64,000 nt of DNA, taken from Stenotrophomonas maltophilia (GTDB lineage: Bacteria; Pseudomonadota; Gammaproteobacteria; Xanthomonadales; Xanthomonadaceae). A model generated the notes under the pieces. That model saw only the letters and a list, made by a program, of their open reading frames with translations, did no database searches and had not been told where the DNA came from. The stretch lies in the NCBI RefSeq assembly GCF_025642255.1, contig NZ_CP106759.1:3809501-3873500 (forward strand). Direction: 5' to 3'. Each line of letters begins with the position of its first letter. The first letter of the stretch is position 1. Positions 27,855 to 36,057 of the stretch are shown here, in pieces. Made by a program: the position numbers and the translations under genes.

Positions 27855-28337
27855 ATGATCCGCCCCCTGACCCTGCTGTTGTGCCTGGCCCTGCCCGGGA
27901 CCGTGCTCGCCCAGTCCGCTGCCGGCGCCACCGCACCGCAGGCATCCGGGCTGGATCTGACATTGCCGCAGGCGCCGATGCGTTACCTCAACGATCCGAC
28001 GTTGCAGCAGGACCCGCCGGGCACCTACTACGGTGACAAGAGTGGCCCGCGCGTGCACGACGATGCCGGCATCGCCGACGTGCAGGACGACAAGGTGAAG
28101 GTCTCCGGCAGTTTCACCACCGGCATCGGGTACTCCAAGCGGGGTGGCAACAGCCACTACAACGCCGCCACGCTGAATCTGAGCAAGAACTACACCACCG
28201 ACGAGGGCAAGACCCGCGGGGTGAACCTCAACATCCACGTCAGCGAAGGCGAGGGCCCGGGCTTCTTCGGCCCGTATGGCGGCTACTACGGTCGCGGCCC
28301 CGGCTACTGGGACTACCCGCCGCCCTACGGCTGGTAA
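27855..28337 (+). CDS. Secreted hypothetical protein, 160 residues
   Basis: A signal peptide (MIRPLTLLLCLALPGTVLAQ) opens the chain. The mature part has a YLNDPTLQQDPPGTYYGDKSG block, a region of alternating polar beta strands (VSGSFTTGIGYSKRGGNSHY), and a Gly/Tyr/Pro-rich tail ending in GGYYGRGPGYWDYPPPYGW. GGAGCG lies 5 bases before the ATG. The composition suggests a small periplasmic or outer-membrane beta-rich protein. I do not recognise a named family. A SMAG inverted pair starts at its stop codon. Confidence 0.75.
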   Translation: MIRPLTLLLCLALPGTVLAQSAAGATAPQASGLDLTLPQAPMRYLNDPTLQQDPPGTYYGDKSGPRVHDDAGIADVQDDKVKVSGSFTTGIGYSKRGGNSHYNAATLNLSKNYTTDEGKTRGVNLNIHVSEGEGPGFFGPYGGYYGRGPGYWDYPPPYGW

Positions 28338-28404
28338 GCAGCGCCGGGCCATGCCCGGCGAGCGCAGCGCATGCATCAGGCCGCCGGGCATGGCCCGGCG
28401 CTGC
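28338..28404. repeat. Two SMAG units in head-to-head inversion
   Basis: A 23-base sequence (28338-28360) and its exact complement (28382-28404) are separated by 21 bases. Each arm is itself a GCCGGGC/GCCCGGC palindrome. The pair lies between convergent genes, where a long hairpin in either transcript could protect 3' ends or stop transcription. Confidence 0.9.
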
Positions 28405-28413
28405 CCGAGGCGC

Positions 28414-28848
28414 TCAATCCAGCCAGCCGTCGCGTTCGCTGTGCAGGATGCGGCCGTCATAGCCGCTCAGGCGCACCTCGACCTTGTGGTTGCGGGCATT
28501 GCGCGCTTCCAGCGACCAGGTGGCGCCATCGCGCTCCAGCGAGTGGATCTCGCGCAGGCCCTGCGACTGTGCCTTGGCCAGCACCTGCTCGGTCGGCAGC
28601 AGCGCGCGGCCGTTGTGCTCATCGAAGATCTCGCCGGTCTTCGGGTCCACGTAGACCTCGCTGAAGCGGCCATCGGCGCGGCTGACGTCGGCTTCCCACA
28701 GGCCGTCATCGCGTTCGATCTCGTGGATCTGGGTGTAGCCGGCCTTGCGCAGGGCCTGCTCGGCCTGGGCCATGCCCAGCGGTGCAGCGTGCGCGGCCGG
28801 AGCGATGGCCAGCACGGCGACGGTGGCGAGGGTGAGCGACTTCAGCAT
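28414..28848 (-). CDS. Periplasmic PepSY-domain protein
   Basis: The 144-residue product has a signal peptide (LATVAVLAIAPAAHA) and two PepSY-like repeats. The first starts at MAQAEQALRKAGYTQIHEIE with SEVYVDPKTGEIFDEH. The second starts at LPTEQVLAKAQSQGLREIHS and ends VEVRLSGYDGRILHSERDG. PepSY domains bind or inhibit proteases and sensors in the periplasm. Its promoter faces that of another PepSY gene heading a two-component operon, with shared TTAG-type repeats between them. It is probably both target and modulator of that system (inference). Confidence 0.85.
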   Translation of the reverse strand: MLKSLTLATVAVLAIAPAAHAAPLGMAQAEQALRKAGYTQIHEIERDDGLWEADVSRADGRFSEVYVDPKTGEIFDEHNGRALLPTEQVLAKAQSQGLREIHSLERDGATWSLEARNARNHKVEVRLSGYDGRILHSERDGWLD

Positions 28849-28902
28849 GGGAGTTCTCCTGTTCGTGGCCGGACCATTCCGGCAGCACCACGATGCCGCG
28901 GT

Positions 28903-28950
28903 CGGCTAACAGCCCCTTAGCGGCCATCGTTAGTCGGCTGTTAGTCGGCG
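28903..28950. promoter_or_regulatory. Candidate response-regulator binding region
   Basis: GTTAGTCGGC occurs twice in direct repeat at an 11-base period (28929-28938 and 28940-28949), the spacing used by OmpR-family dimers. An inverted copy, CGGCTAACAGCC (28903-28914), faces the other gene. The region lies between the divergent PepSY genes. Confidence 0.55.
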
Positions 28951-28995
28951 GTGCCATGCTCGCGCCTGTCGCCATCGCCCGAGGATCCGTCACCG

Positions 28996-29286
28996 ATGCT
29001 GGTCTCCCTGCCCCTGCTGCTGGCCCTGGCCACTCCGGGCTCCGCTGCCGGCCCTGCGCCGGACCCGGCGCAGCAGGTCGCGCGCCGCGCCGTGCAGCAG
29101 GGCCGTTACGTGCCCCTGGAACAGGTGGTGCGCGACGCGCTCAGGCGCCAGCCCGGCCAACTGCTGGAGGTGGAGTTGGACGACGCGGTGTACGAGGTGG
29201 AGATCCTGCGTGACGACGGCGCAGTGGTGGAGCTGGACTATGATGCGCGCAACGGGACGTTGTTGAAGATGGAACTGGACGACTGA
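28996..29286 (+). CDS. Small PepSY-domain protein heading a two-component operon
   Basis: The 96-residue product has a short signal peptide (MLVSLPLLLALATPGSAAG) and one PepSY domain: YVPLEQVVRDALRRQPGQLL, then VYEVEILRDDGAVVELDYDA and GTLLKMELDD. Its stop overlaps the ATG of the response regulator by one base (TGATG), so the three genes are translationally coupled. It is likely a periplasmic input or feedback partner of the sensor kinase. The ATG at 28996 was chosen because it opens the signal peptide. Confidence 0.85.
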   Translation: MLVSLPLLLALATPGSAAGPAPDPAQQVARRAVQQGRYVPLEQVVRDALRRQPGQLLEVELDDAVYEVEILRDDGAVVELDYDARNGTLLKMELDD

Positions 29287-29945
29287 TGCGGATCCTGCTT
29301 GCCGAGGATGACACCGAGCTGGCCAAACGCCTGCAGCCCCTGCTGGAGCAGGCCGGCTACGTGGTCGATGTGGCCACCGATGGCCGTCGTGCGGAAGAGA
29401 TCGGCCAGATCGAGGACCTGCATGCCGCGGTCGTCGATCTTGGCCTGCCCGGCCTGGATGGACTGAGCGTGATCGAGCGCTGGCGTGCCCATGGCCGCGA
29501 TTTTCCGGTGCTGGTGCTGACCGCACGCAGCCGCTGGCACGACAAGCTGGCCGGCTTCGATGCAGGCGCCGATGACTACCTGACCAAACCGTTCCAGGCC
29601 GATGAACTGGTGCTGCGCCTGCGTGCCCTGATCCGCCGCAGCCGGGGCCACGCCAGCCCGCGCCTGCAGTGCGGCCCCCTGCAGCTTGACGTCAACGCCG
29701 GTCGCTTTGAACTGGACGGGCAACCGTTGCCGCTGAGTCCCCAGGAGTTCCGCGTACTGAGTTACTTCATCCATCACGCCGGCCGCGTGATCAGCCGCGA
29801 CCGCCTCGGCGAACAGGTCTTCGAAGGCGGTTACGATCCGGACTCGAACGCGCTGGACGTGCTGCTTGGCCGGGTGCGGCGCAAGCTGGGCGTGGAACTG
29901 ATCCATACCGTGCGTGGCCAGGGTTGGCGGCTGGCCGAGGCATGA
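29286..29945 (+). CDS. OmpR/PhoP-type response regulator
   Basis: The 219-residue protein has a receiver domain with the acidic pocket (AEDDTE), the phosphoacceptor Asp in VVDLGLPGLDG near residue 51, the switch Thr in VLTAR, and the Lys in LTKPF. The DNA-binding winged helix of the OmpR class follows (LPLSPQEFRVLSYFI, then NALDVLLGRVRRKLG and IHTVRGQGWRL). The ATG of the kinase lies within its stop codon. The set resembles PhoP/PhoQ or PmrA/PmrB in layout. The gene is likely autoregulated through the repeats at 28903-28950. Confidence 0.92.
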   Translation: MRILLAEDDTELAKRLQPLLEQAGYVVDVATDGRRAEEIGQIEDLHAAVVDLGLPGLDGLSVIERWRAHGRDFPVLVLTARSRWHDKLAGFDAGADDYLTKPFQADELVLRLRALIRRSRGHASPRLQCGPLQLDVNAGRFELDGQPLPLSPQEFRVLSYFIHHAGRVISRDRLGEQVFEGGYDPDSNALDVLLGRVRRKLGVELIHTVRGQGWRLAEA

Positions 29946-31285
29946 GCGCGCGCCAGCCTTCATTGCGGCGGCGGCTGCTGCTGGTGGGGGGCATCGGCCT
30001 GGTGCTGGTGTCGGTGCTGGCCAGCGTGCTGCTGGGCGAGCTGTTCAAGCGCAGCGCGCGCGACCGTCTTGACGGCGAGTTGCAGCAGGACATGCTGACT
30101 CTGCTCGCGCAGGCGGAGATCGATCCCGACGGACAGCTTCGGCTGCGCCAGGAACCCAACGACGCGCGCTTCCAGCGTGTGTTCTCCGGCGCCTACTGGC
30201 AGATCACCGACCGCAACGGCAAGGTGCTGCTGCAGTCGCGCTCGCTGTGGGACCAGACGCTGCCGGTCACGGCCACCGGCCCGACCGAGCGCAATCTGAG
30301 CGGGCCGATGCAGCAATCGCTGCGTGCCCGTGTGCAGCAGGTGCGCCTGCCACGTGCATCGCAGCCCTACATTGCGCTGGTTGCCCATGATCGCAGCGCG
30401 CTGGACGCGGACACCGCCGCCTTCCGTCAGCGCAGCGCGCTGGCGCTGGGCCTGCTGGTCGCGGCATGGCTGGCGGTGCTGGCCAGCCAGGTGCATTTCG
30501 GCCTGCGCCCACTGCGCGGCCTGGGCCAGCAGCTGGAACGCATCCGCCGTGGCGATGCCGAGCGCATCGACCGCAGCCGGCTGGATCTGGAGATCGCGCC
30601 GCTGGCCGACGAGCTCGATGCCCTGCTCGATCACCACCAGCGCATGGTCGCGCGTGCGCGCAGCAGCGCCGAGGACCTGGCGCATGCCCTGAAAACGCCG
30701 CTGAGCGTGCTGGCGGCCGAGGCGGAGGGTGAAGGACGCGGCTGGCGGCGCACGGTGCACGAACAGGGCGCGCGCATGCGTGCGAGCATCGACCGCTACC
30801 TGGCCGCCGGCCTGGCCGTGGACCACCACCAGCGCAGCGATGTGGCGCCCGCAGTGGAGGCACTGTGCCGGTTGATGACCCGCGTGCATGCCGGCCGCCG
30901 CATCCGCTTCCAGATGGACGTCGCACACGGGCTGACCTTCGCCGGCGCAGCCACCGACCTGGAGGAGATGCTGGGCAACCTACTGGACAACGCCGGCAAA
31001 TGGGCCGCCAGCGAAGTACGCCTGCGGGCCCTGGCCAAACAGGACCGGCTGCATATCGAAGTGCGCGACGACGGCCCGGGGCTGGACGAAGCCAAGCTGG
31101 AGAGTGTCCTGCAACGTGGCGTACGCCTGGACGAACGGGTGGAAGGCAGCGGCCTGGGCCTTGCGATCGCAGCGGAGATCGCGGCCAGCCACGGCGGCTC
31201 ACTGCGCCTTTCCAACGAGAACCCGGGGCTGCGCGCGCGGCTGGAACTGCCGCTGGCCCCGACGGACGCCCCGTCTCCCCGGTAG
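29942..31285 (+). CDS. Sensor histidine kinase, PhoQ-like layout
   Basis: The 447-residue inner-membrane kinase has two helices (LLLVGGIGLVLVSVLASVLL and ALALGLLVAAWLAVLASQ) bounding a periplasmic sensor of about 130 residues. A HAMP-like region follows, then the phosphoacceptor H-box SSAEDLAHALKTPLSVL. The ATPase domain has the N-box NLLDNAGKWA and G-boxes DDGPGL and GSGLGLAI. It is translationally coupled to the regulator (ATGA overlap). The TAG stop lies in a GTAGAGCCG sequence resembling a degenerate SMAG head. Confidence 0.92.
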   Translation: MSARQPSLRRRLLLVGGIGLVLVSVLASVLLGELFKRSARDRLDGELQQDMLTLLAQAEIDPDGQLRLRQEPNDARFQRVFSGAYWQITDRNGKVLLQSRSLWDQTLPVTATGPTERNLSGPMQQSLRARVQQVRLPRASQPYIALVAHDRSALDADTAAFRQRSALALGLLVAAWLAVLASQVHFGLRPLRGLGQQLERIRRGDAERIDRSRLDLEIAPLADELDALLDHHQRMVARARSSAEDLAHALKTPLSVLAAEAEGEGRGWRRTVHEQGARMRASIDRYLAAGLAVDHHQRSDVAPAVEALCRLMTRVHAGRRIRFQMDVAHGLTFAGAATDLEEMLGNLLDNAGKWAASEVRLRALAKQDRLHIEVRDDGPGLDEAKLESVLQRGVRLDERVEGSGLGLAIAAEIAASHGGSLRLSNENPGLRARLELPLAPTDAPSPR

Positions 31286-31312
31286 AGCCGCCCCGGCGCT
31301 GCACGACCCGCC

Positions 31313-31633
31313 TCAGCGCTGATGCATCCACCAGCAGTCGATGGCGTCGAGCACGATGTGGATCACCAGGCCGATGCCCACCAGGCGGGTCTTCTTCGGC
31401 ACGCACAGCCCGGCATACACCGCGATCGCCGGCGCGGTGTGCAACGGGTGGAAGCCGATGCTGCAGCGGTTCGGCGCGTAGATCGGATCGGCCAGCAGAT
31501 GGTCGAGGTCGATGATCCAGCCCAGCAGCATCAGCAACCACGCCGACGCAAAGCGCTTGTGCCAGAACAGCCATGCCAGCAGGGCCGGCACGGCGGCATG
31601 CAGGAACAGGTGGAAGATCGCGCGGGCGCTCAT
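31313..31633 (-). CDS. DUF6122-type small membrane protein
   Basis: The 106-residue protein has three to four hydrophobic helices with conserved His and Asp residues: IFHLFLHAAVPALLAWLFWH, WIIDLDHLLADPIYAPNRCS, FHPLHTAPAIAVYAG, and IHIVLDAIDCWWMH. The DxDH and HxxxD arrangement resembles membrane-bound metal-dependent hydrolases, as in the DUF6122 and YdjM groups. No function is established. It follows speA on the same strand, separated by a SMAG palindrome, and may lie on its transcript. Confidence 0.8.
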   Translation of the reverse strand: MSARAIFHLFLHAAVPALLAWLFWHKRFASAWLLMLLGWIIDLDHLLADPIYAPNRCSIGFHPLHTAPAIAVYAGLCVPKKTRLVGIGLVIHIVLDAIDCWWMHQR

Positions 31634-31640
31634 CAGGACC

Positions 31641-31664
31641 GATAGCGCCGGGCCATGCCCGGCG
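31641..31664 (+). repeat. SMAG/REP palindrome (GATAG head)
   Basis: GATAGCGCCGGGC-CAT-GCCCGGCG on the plus strand, between speA and the DUF6122 gene. The head reads GATAG instead of GGTAG. Confidence 0.75.
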
Positions 31665-31676
31665 TTGCCGCAGGCA

Positions 31677-33566
31677 TCAGACCAGCGGCTCGTCGGACAG
31701 GTAGGTGTAGCCGGTCAGGCCCGCCTCCAGCGCCTGCGACAGTTCCTGCGCACGCTCCGGCGACAGCCCGGCGGCAGCCACGCGCTGGGCATAGGCCGCG
31801 CGCAGGTCGTCCAGCCGGTAGCCCACGTAGTCCAGCATCACGTCGGTGGTGTCGCCACGACGCTGCTGGGTGATCGCGTAGCCGTCCGCATCGGCCACCA
31901 CTTCCACCGCGTCGGTGTCACCGAACAGATTGTGGATGTCGCCCAGGATCTCCTGGTAGGCACCGACCATGAAGAAGCCGATGCGGTAGCTCTCGCCGTG
32001 CTTGATCGCGTGCAGCGGCAGCGAACTGTCCAGGCTCTCGTTCTCGACATAGGTCTTGACCATGCCGTCCGAGTCGCAGGTCATGTCGGCAATGATGCCG
32101 CGACGGTCCGGAACTTCGTCCAGCCGCTCGATCGGCACGATCGGGAACACCTGGTCGATGGCCCACGCGTCGGGAATCGATTCGAACACGCTGAAGTTGA
32201 CGAAGTACTTGTCGACCAGGCGCTCGTTCAGTTCATCCAGCGCCGGACGGTGGCTCTTCTCGTCATAGCTCAGGCGCGCACGCACGCCGTGGGCGATGGC
32301 GTAGAACAGGTCGTCGATGCGCGCACGCTGCGGCAGGTCGATCTGGCCCAGCGCGTAGCTGGACAGGCCTTCGGCATGGAAGTGCTGCGCCTCCTGGAAC
32401 AGTTCCACCGCCGGGCGCACGTCCAGTTCCTCGTGGATCTCGCGCAGATGACGGATCGAAGCCGGCTCGTCATCGTGCTGGTCCGGCACGCGGCCTTCCT
32501 GCGCCTGTTCCACTTCGGACACATTCGCGATCAGCACTGCATGGTGCGCGGTCATCGCACGGCCGCACTCGGTAACGATGCGCGGGGGGGGCAGGCCGTG
32601 CTCTTCGCAGGCGTTGGCCAGCGGCTGCACGATGTTGCTGGCATACGAATTCAAGCCGTAGTTGATCGAGCAGAAGCTGCGCGAACGGGTGCCTTCGTAA
32701 TCCACGCCCAGGCCGCCGCCCACGTCCACGTGGGTGATCTTCGCGCCCAGCTGCGACAGTTCAACGAAGTAGCGGGTGGCTTCGCGCATGCCGTTGGCGA
32801 TGTCGCGCACGTTGGAGATCTGCGAACCCATATGGAAGTGCAGCAGGCTCAGGCAATCGGCGTACTCGGTATCGCGCAGCGACTTCCACAGGTCCAGCAG
32901 CTGGCGCGGGGACAGGCCGAACTTGGCCTTGTCGCCCCCGCTGTTCTGCCACTTGCCGGCGCCCAGCGACGCCAGCCGCATGCGCACACCCAGGCCGGGC
33001 TTCACGTCCAGCGCCTTGGACTCTTCCAGCACCAGCTTCAGCTCGGACGGCTTCTCGATGACGATGAAGGTCTGCAGGCCCAGCTTGCGACCGATCAGGG
33101 CCAGGCGGATGTACTCACGGTCCTTGTAGCCGTTGCAGACGATCAGGCCGCCCGGGCGCGACAGTGCCAGCACCGCCATCAGCTCCGGCTTGCTGCCCGC
33201 TTCCAGGCCGAAGCCCTCGCCGTGGTGGCTGGCCAGGGTACCGGCCACGCCGCGGTGCTGGTTGACCTTGATCGGGTACACCGCGGTGTAACCACCCGCG
33301 TAATCCCAGTCCTGCTGGGCCTGGGCGAATGCCGCCTGCAGCTTGCCCAGGCGCTGGCCGAGGATGTCCGGGAAGCGCACCAGCAGTGGCAGCTTGGCGC
33401 CCGCCTCGCGGGCGGCGTCCACCACCTTGGGCAGCGACACCACCGGGCCGTCCGCCCCGGTCGGTCTCACCACCATGTGCCCGGCCTGATCCACGTCGAA
33501 GTAACCATCCGCCCAATGCGGGATCGAGTAGGTCTTGCGGGCTTGGTCGAGGGACCAATCGGTCAT
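31677..33566 (-). CDS. speA: Biosynthetic arginine decarboxylase
   Basis: The 629-residue PLP enzyme converts arginine to agmatine, the first step of putrescine synthesis. The barrel domain carries the PLP Lys in VYPIKVNQHRGV near residue 96. A conserved glycine-rich phosphate loop lies in HVDVGGGLGVDYEGTRS, and the C-terminal catalytic Cys region is ADMTCDSDGMVKTYV. The ATG at 33566 gives MTDWSLDQARKTYSI, typical for the family. It is divergent from the spermidine synthase gene across 206 bases, so polyamine production may be controlled from one region. Confidence 0.95.
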   Translation of the reverse strand: MTDWSLDQARKTYSIPHWADGYFDVDQAGHMVVRPTGADGPVVSLPKVVDAAREAGAKLPLLVRFPDILGQRLGKLQAAFAQAQQDWDYAGGYTAVYPIKVNQHRGVAGTLASHHGEGFGLEAGSKPELMAVLALSRPGGLIVCNGYKDREYIRLALIGRKLGLQTFIVIEKPSELKLVLEESKALDVKPGLGVRMRLASLGAGKWQNSGGDKAKFGLSPRQLLDLWKSLRDTEYADCLSLLHFHMGSQISNVRDIANGMREATRYFVELSQLGAKITHVDVGGGLGVDYEGTRSRSFCSINYGLNSYASNIVQPLANACEEHGLPPPRIVTECGRAMTAHHAVLIANVSEVEQAQEGRVPDQHDDEPASIRHLREIHEELDVRPAVELFQEAQHFHAEGLSSYALGQIDLPQRARIDDLFYAIAHGVRARLSYDEKSHRPALDELNERLVDKYFVNFSVFESIPDAWAIDQVFPIVPIERLDEVPDRRGIIADMTCDSDGMVKTYVENESLDSSLPLHAIKHGESYRIGFFMVGAYQEILGDIHNLFGDTDAVEVVADADGYAITQQRRGDTTDVMLDYVGYRLDDLRAAYAQRVAAAGLSPERAQELSQALEAGLTGYTYLSDEPLV

Positions 33567-33598
33567 TTCAGTCGGCCTTGTTGGCAATAAAAGGGGGG

Positions 33599-33638
33599 GC
33601 ATGATAACGCCTATATGCCCACAGGTTCGTTATCATGC
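33599..33638. promoter_or_regulatory. Long-spaced palindrome between speA and speE
   Basis: GCATGATAACG (33599-33609) and its exact complement CGTTATCATGC (33628-33638) are 18 bases apart. Each arm contains TTATCAT, close to a -10 hexamer, one pointing each way. It could be a shared operator or a pair of divergent promoters. Matching -35 boxes are poor. Confidence 0.5.
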
Positions 33639-33772
33639 GCGCCCGCGCCCGTGACCCGGCTCCTGCCGGACCTGAACAGGCCGATCCGTCCGGATGTGGC
33701 TTGCGCCACGCGGCCCCGTGCCGCCAACCCGGCTCTACCCCCTCCGAACAGGACCCCAGAAGGACACGTCCC

Positions 33773-34627
33773 ATGACTGACAGCAACAACTGGTACATCG
33801 AGCATTTCGAGCGCACCGGCTCGGCCATCGGCTACCGCATCACCGGCAAGCTGGACGAGGTGCAGTCGCCCTTCCAGAAGATCGAGATCTTCCAGACCAC
33901 CGACTGGGGCAACCTGATGACCATCGATGGCGCCATCATGCTGACCAGCAAGGACAACTTCTTCTATCACGAGATGATCAGCCACCCGGTGCTGTTCACC
34001 CACGCCGCCCCCAAGCGCGTGGTGATCATCGGTGGCGGCGACTGCGGCACCCTGCGCGAAGTGCTCAAGCACAAGGGCGTGGAGAGCGTGACCCAGTGCG
34101 ACATCGACGAGCAGGTCACGGTGATGGCGCGCAAGCACTTCCCGGAGCTGTGCGACTCCAATGACGATCCGCGCGCCGAACTGCTGTTCGACGACGGTGT
34201 GGCCTACATGGCCAACTGCCCGGCCGGCAGCGTGGACGTGGTGATCGTGGACTCCACCGACCCGGTCGGCCCGGGCGAAGGCCTGTTCAACAAGGCCTTC
34301 TACGAGAGCTGCTTCAAGGCGCTGAAGGACGATGGCATCCTGGTGCAGCAGTCCGAATCGCCGCTGATGCAGCTGGAACTGATCAACGAGATGCGTACCG
34401 AGATGGGCAAGGCCGGCTTCGGTTCGTTCAAGACCCTGCCGTTCCCGCAGCCGTGCTACCCGACCGGCTGGTGGAGCGTGACCATGGCGCGCAAGGGCGA
34501 CAGCAGCTTCGACTTCCGCCAGGCTGATTCGGCCGCCAAGACCTTCACGACCCTGTACTACACCGCCGCGCTGCACACCGGCGTGCTGGTGACCCCGCCG
34601 TTCGTGCAGGCGGCACTGAAGAGCTGA
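33773..34627 (+). CDS. speE: Spermidine synthase (polyamine aminopropyltransferase)
   Basis: The 284-residue enzyme transfers an aminopropyl group from decarboxylated S-adenosylmethionine to putrescine. The nucleotide motif is RVVIIGGGDCGTLREVLKHK near residue 82. The catalytic Asp region is VVIVDSTDPVGPGEGLF near residue 158, and the substrate loop is FPQPCYPTGWWSVT. An AGAAGGA ribosome site precedes the ATG. In place of the usual GGGDGG the motif reads GGGDCG, a conservative variant. No adjacent speD is seen. A strong bidirectional terminator follows. Confidence 0.95.
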   Translation: MTDSNNWYIEHFERTGSAIGYRITGKLDEVQSPFQKIEIFQTTDWGNLMTIDGAIMLTSKDNFFYHEMISHPVLFTHAAPKRVVIIGGGDCGTLREVLKHKGVESVTQCDIDEQVTVMARKHFPELCDSNDDPRAELLFDDGVAYMANCPAGSVDVVIVDSTDPVGPGEGLFNKAFYESCFKALKDDGILVQQSESPLMQLELINEMRTEMGKAGFGSFKTLPFPQPCYPTGWWSVTMARKGDSSFDFRQADSAAKTFTTLYYTAALHTGVLVTPPFVQAALKS

Positions 34628-34633
34628 TCCAAC

Positions 34634-34667
34634 AAAAAACCCGCGCTGGCAGCAGCGCGGGTTTTTC
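34634..34667. terminator. Bidirectional rho-independent terminator
   Basis: The stem AAAAACCCGCGCTG / CAGCGCGGGTTTTT (14 bp, loop GCAG) has A-runs on one side and T-runs on the other, so it can end both speE (plus) and lpxO (minus) transcripts. Confidence 0.93.
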
Positions 34668-34677
34668 ATTTGCGGGC

Positions 34678-34701
34678 AACGCCGGGCGATGCCCGGCGTT
34701 T
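34678..34701. repeat. SMAG-like hairpin before the lpxO end
   Basis: AACGCCGGGC-GAT-GCCCGGCGTT forms a perfect 10-bp stem with a TTT run on the plus side. It has no GTAG head. It lies between the bidirectional terminator and the lpxO stop and would be transcribed with lpxO. Confidence 0.7.
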
Positions 34702-34704
34702 CGC

Positions 34705-35610
34705 TTACAGCGCCCAGATTCCGGCAATCACCGCCGCCACCAGGCCCCACTTGATGACCTGGTAGGCCACCACGCTGCGCTCGCGCAGCGCCTTGGCCTT
34801 CAGGCGCACCTTGTACAGGCTGCCGAATGCCTTGTTGACACCCCCGGTCGGATCACCTGGCAGGTTCGGCGAAGCGCCACCGGCCAGCAGCGTGGCGGCC
34901 ACCGCACGGTTGAACAGGCCCGGCAGGCCGAAGCGCAGCGGGCGCGCGATGTCGCAGAACAGGATCACTCGGTCCTGCTCGGTCTCGTTATGCGCGTGGT
35001 GGATGTAGGTTTCGTCGAACATCATCCACTCGCCGTCGCGCCAGCTCTTCCGGATGCCGTCCACTTCGATGTAGCAGGCATCATCGTTGGGGGTGCTCAG
35101 GCCCAGGTGCAGGCGCAGCGAACCGGCGAACGGATCGCGGTGCGGACGCAGCTCGCTGCCCGGCGGCAGCTGCGCGAACATCGCTGCGCGAACATCCGGA
35201 ATCGACTCGATCAGGGCCACGGTCTTCGGGCACAGCGTCTTCGCTGACGGGTGCGAGGGGCCGTACCAGCGCAGGTAGAAGCGCTTCCAGCCACGGCGGA
35301 AGAACGAGTTGAAGCCCGCATCGTTGAAACTGCTGGACGCAGCGATCTTCTGCGCATCGCGCAGCGCCAGCGCCTCGTCACGGATCATCTGCCAGTTCTG
35401 GCGCAGGGGTTCCAGCTGCGGGAACTCCTTGCCCGGGTCCAGAAACGGCGTGGTCGGCACCTTCGAGAACATGTACATGACCACGTTGATCGGGGCCATG
35501 AAACTGGAGTGGTCCAGCAGCTGGCGCGACCAGCGCGCGCGGACCTTGCCACGGAAGTGGATGTACAGCACGCAGGCCACGAACAGCACTGCCAGTACGA
35601 TCTTGATCAT
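34705..35610 (-). CDS. lpxO: Lipid A hydroxylase LpxO-like (aspartyl/asparaginyl beta-hydroxylase fold)
   Basis: The 301-residue protein has an N-terminal membrane helix (MIKIVLAVLFVACVLYIHF) and a 2-oxoglutarate/Fe(II) dioxygenase domain. Iron ligands fit the family HxD...H: LRPHRDPFAGSLRLHLGL near residue 160 and YIHHAHNETEQDRVILF near residue 210. LpxO hydroxylates the 3'-secondary acyl chain of lipid A. GGAGGAAAG precedes the ATG at 35610. A second hydrophobic helix ends the chain. The divergent gene encodes a Kdo/RIO-like kinase, suggesting joint lipopolysaccharide modification. The substrate is inferred from family. Confidence 0.88.
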   Translation of the reverse strand: MIKIVLAVLFVACVLYIHFRGKVRARWSRQLLDHSSFMAPINVVMYMFSKVPTTPFLDPGKEFPQLEPLRQNWQMIRDEALALRDAQKIAASSSFNDAGFNSFFRRGWKRFYLRWYGPSHPSAKTLCPKTVALIESIPDVRAAMFAQLPPGSELRPHRDPFAGSLRLHLGLSTPNDDACYIEVDGIRKSWRDGEWMMFDETYIHHAHNETEQDRVILFCDIARPLRFGLPGLFNRAVAATLLAGGASPNLPGDPTGGVNKAFGSLYKVRLKAKALRERSVVAYQVIKWGLVAAVIAGIWAL

Positions 35611-36057
35611 CAAAAACTTTCCTCCGGCGGCAGCCGGAACGGGAATCAGGGGGCGATGCACGGCGCAGGCGGCCGGCATCGGTGGCAACGCGGCAGGGGA
35701 CGGGGACGTGCCGGAACGGGGCGGCCGCCGATGTCGCGGATGAACAGCTTATGGTCGGCAGGCCGTGCGCCGGGGTCAAGCCACACGTGCGCCATGTTCA
35801 GCGGCGCTTGGCTGAACGGGTGGATTTCTTCTTCAAATTATTGATTTTCAATGCCCCAAGCCGAGAAGTGAGACGAAATTGTCCGCCCGTGCGCGACGAA
35901 CTGTTCCAGCCACGGCCCCGACATTTCTCCGACAGAACGTGGATTAGCGAACTTGCCGGTACTAAAATTGACTTAACGAAAGTTTAGCCAGTTTCCCCCG
36001 CCTCACCGGTTCGCTTGACGCTTCAGCGCCGCCCACCGGGTCGTCCGAGACCCCGCC
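35611..36057. promoter_or_regulatory. Divergent lpxO / kinase promoter region, 447 bases
   Basis: No gene is seen. The left 200 bases are GC-rich and may be 5' leader of lpxO. The middle and right are A/T-rich for this genome, around 35830-35880 and 35960-35990. TTGACTTAACGAAAGTTTAG (35970-35989) contains TTA steps 11 bases apart (35974 and 35985), resembling PhoP/PmrA-type half-sites, and TTGACT could be a -35 box. Regulator binding is inference. Confidence 0.5.
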
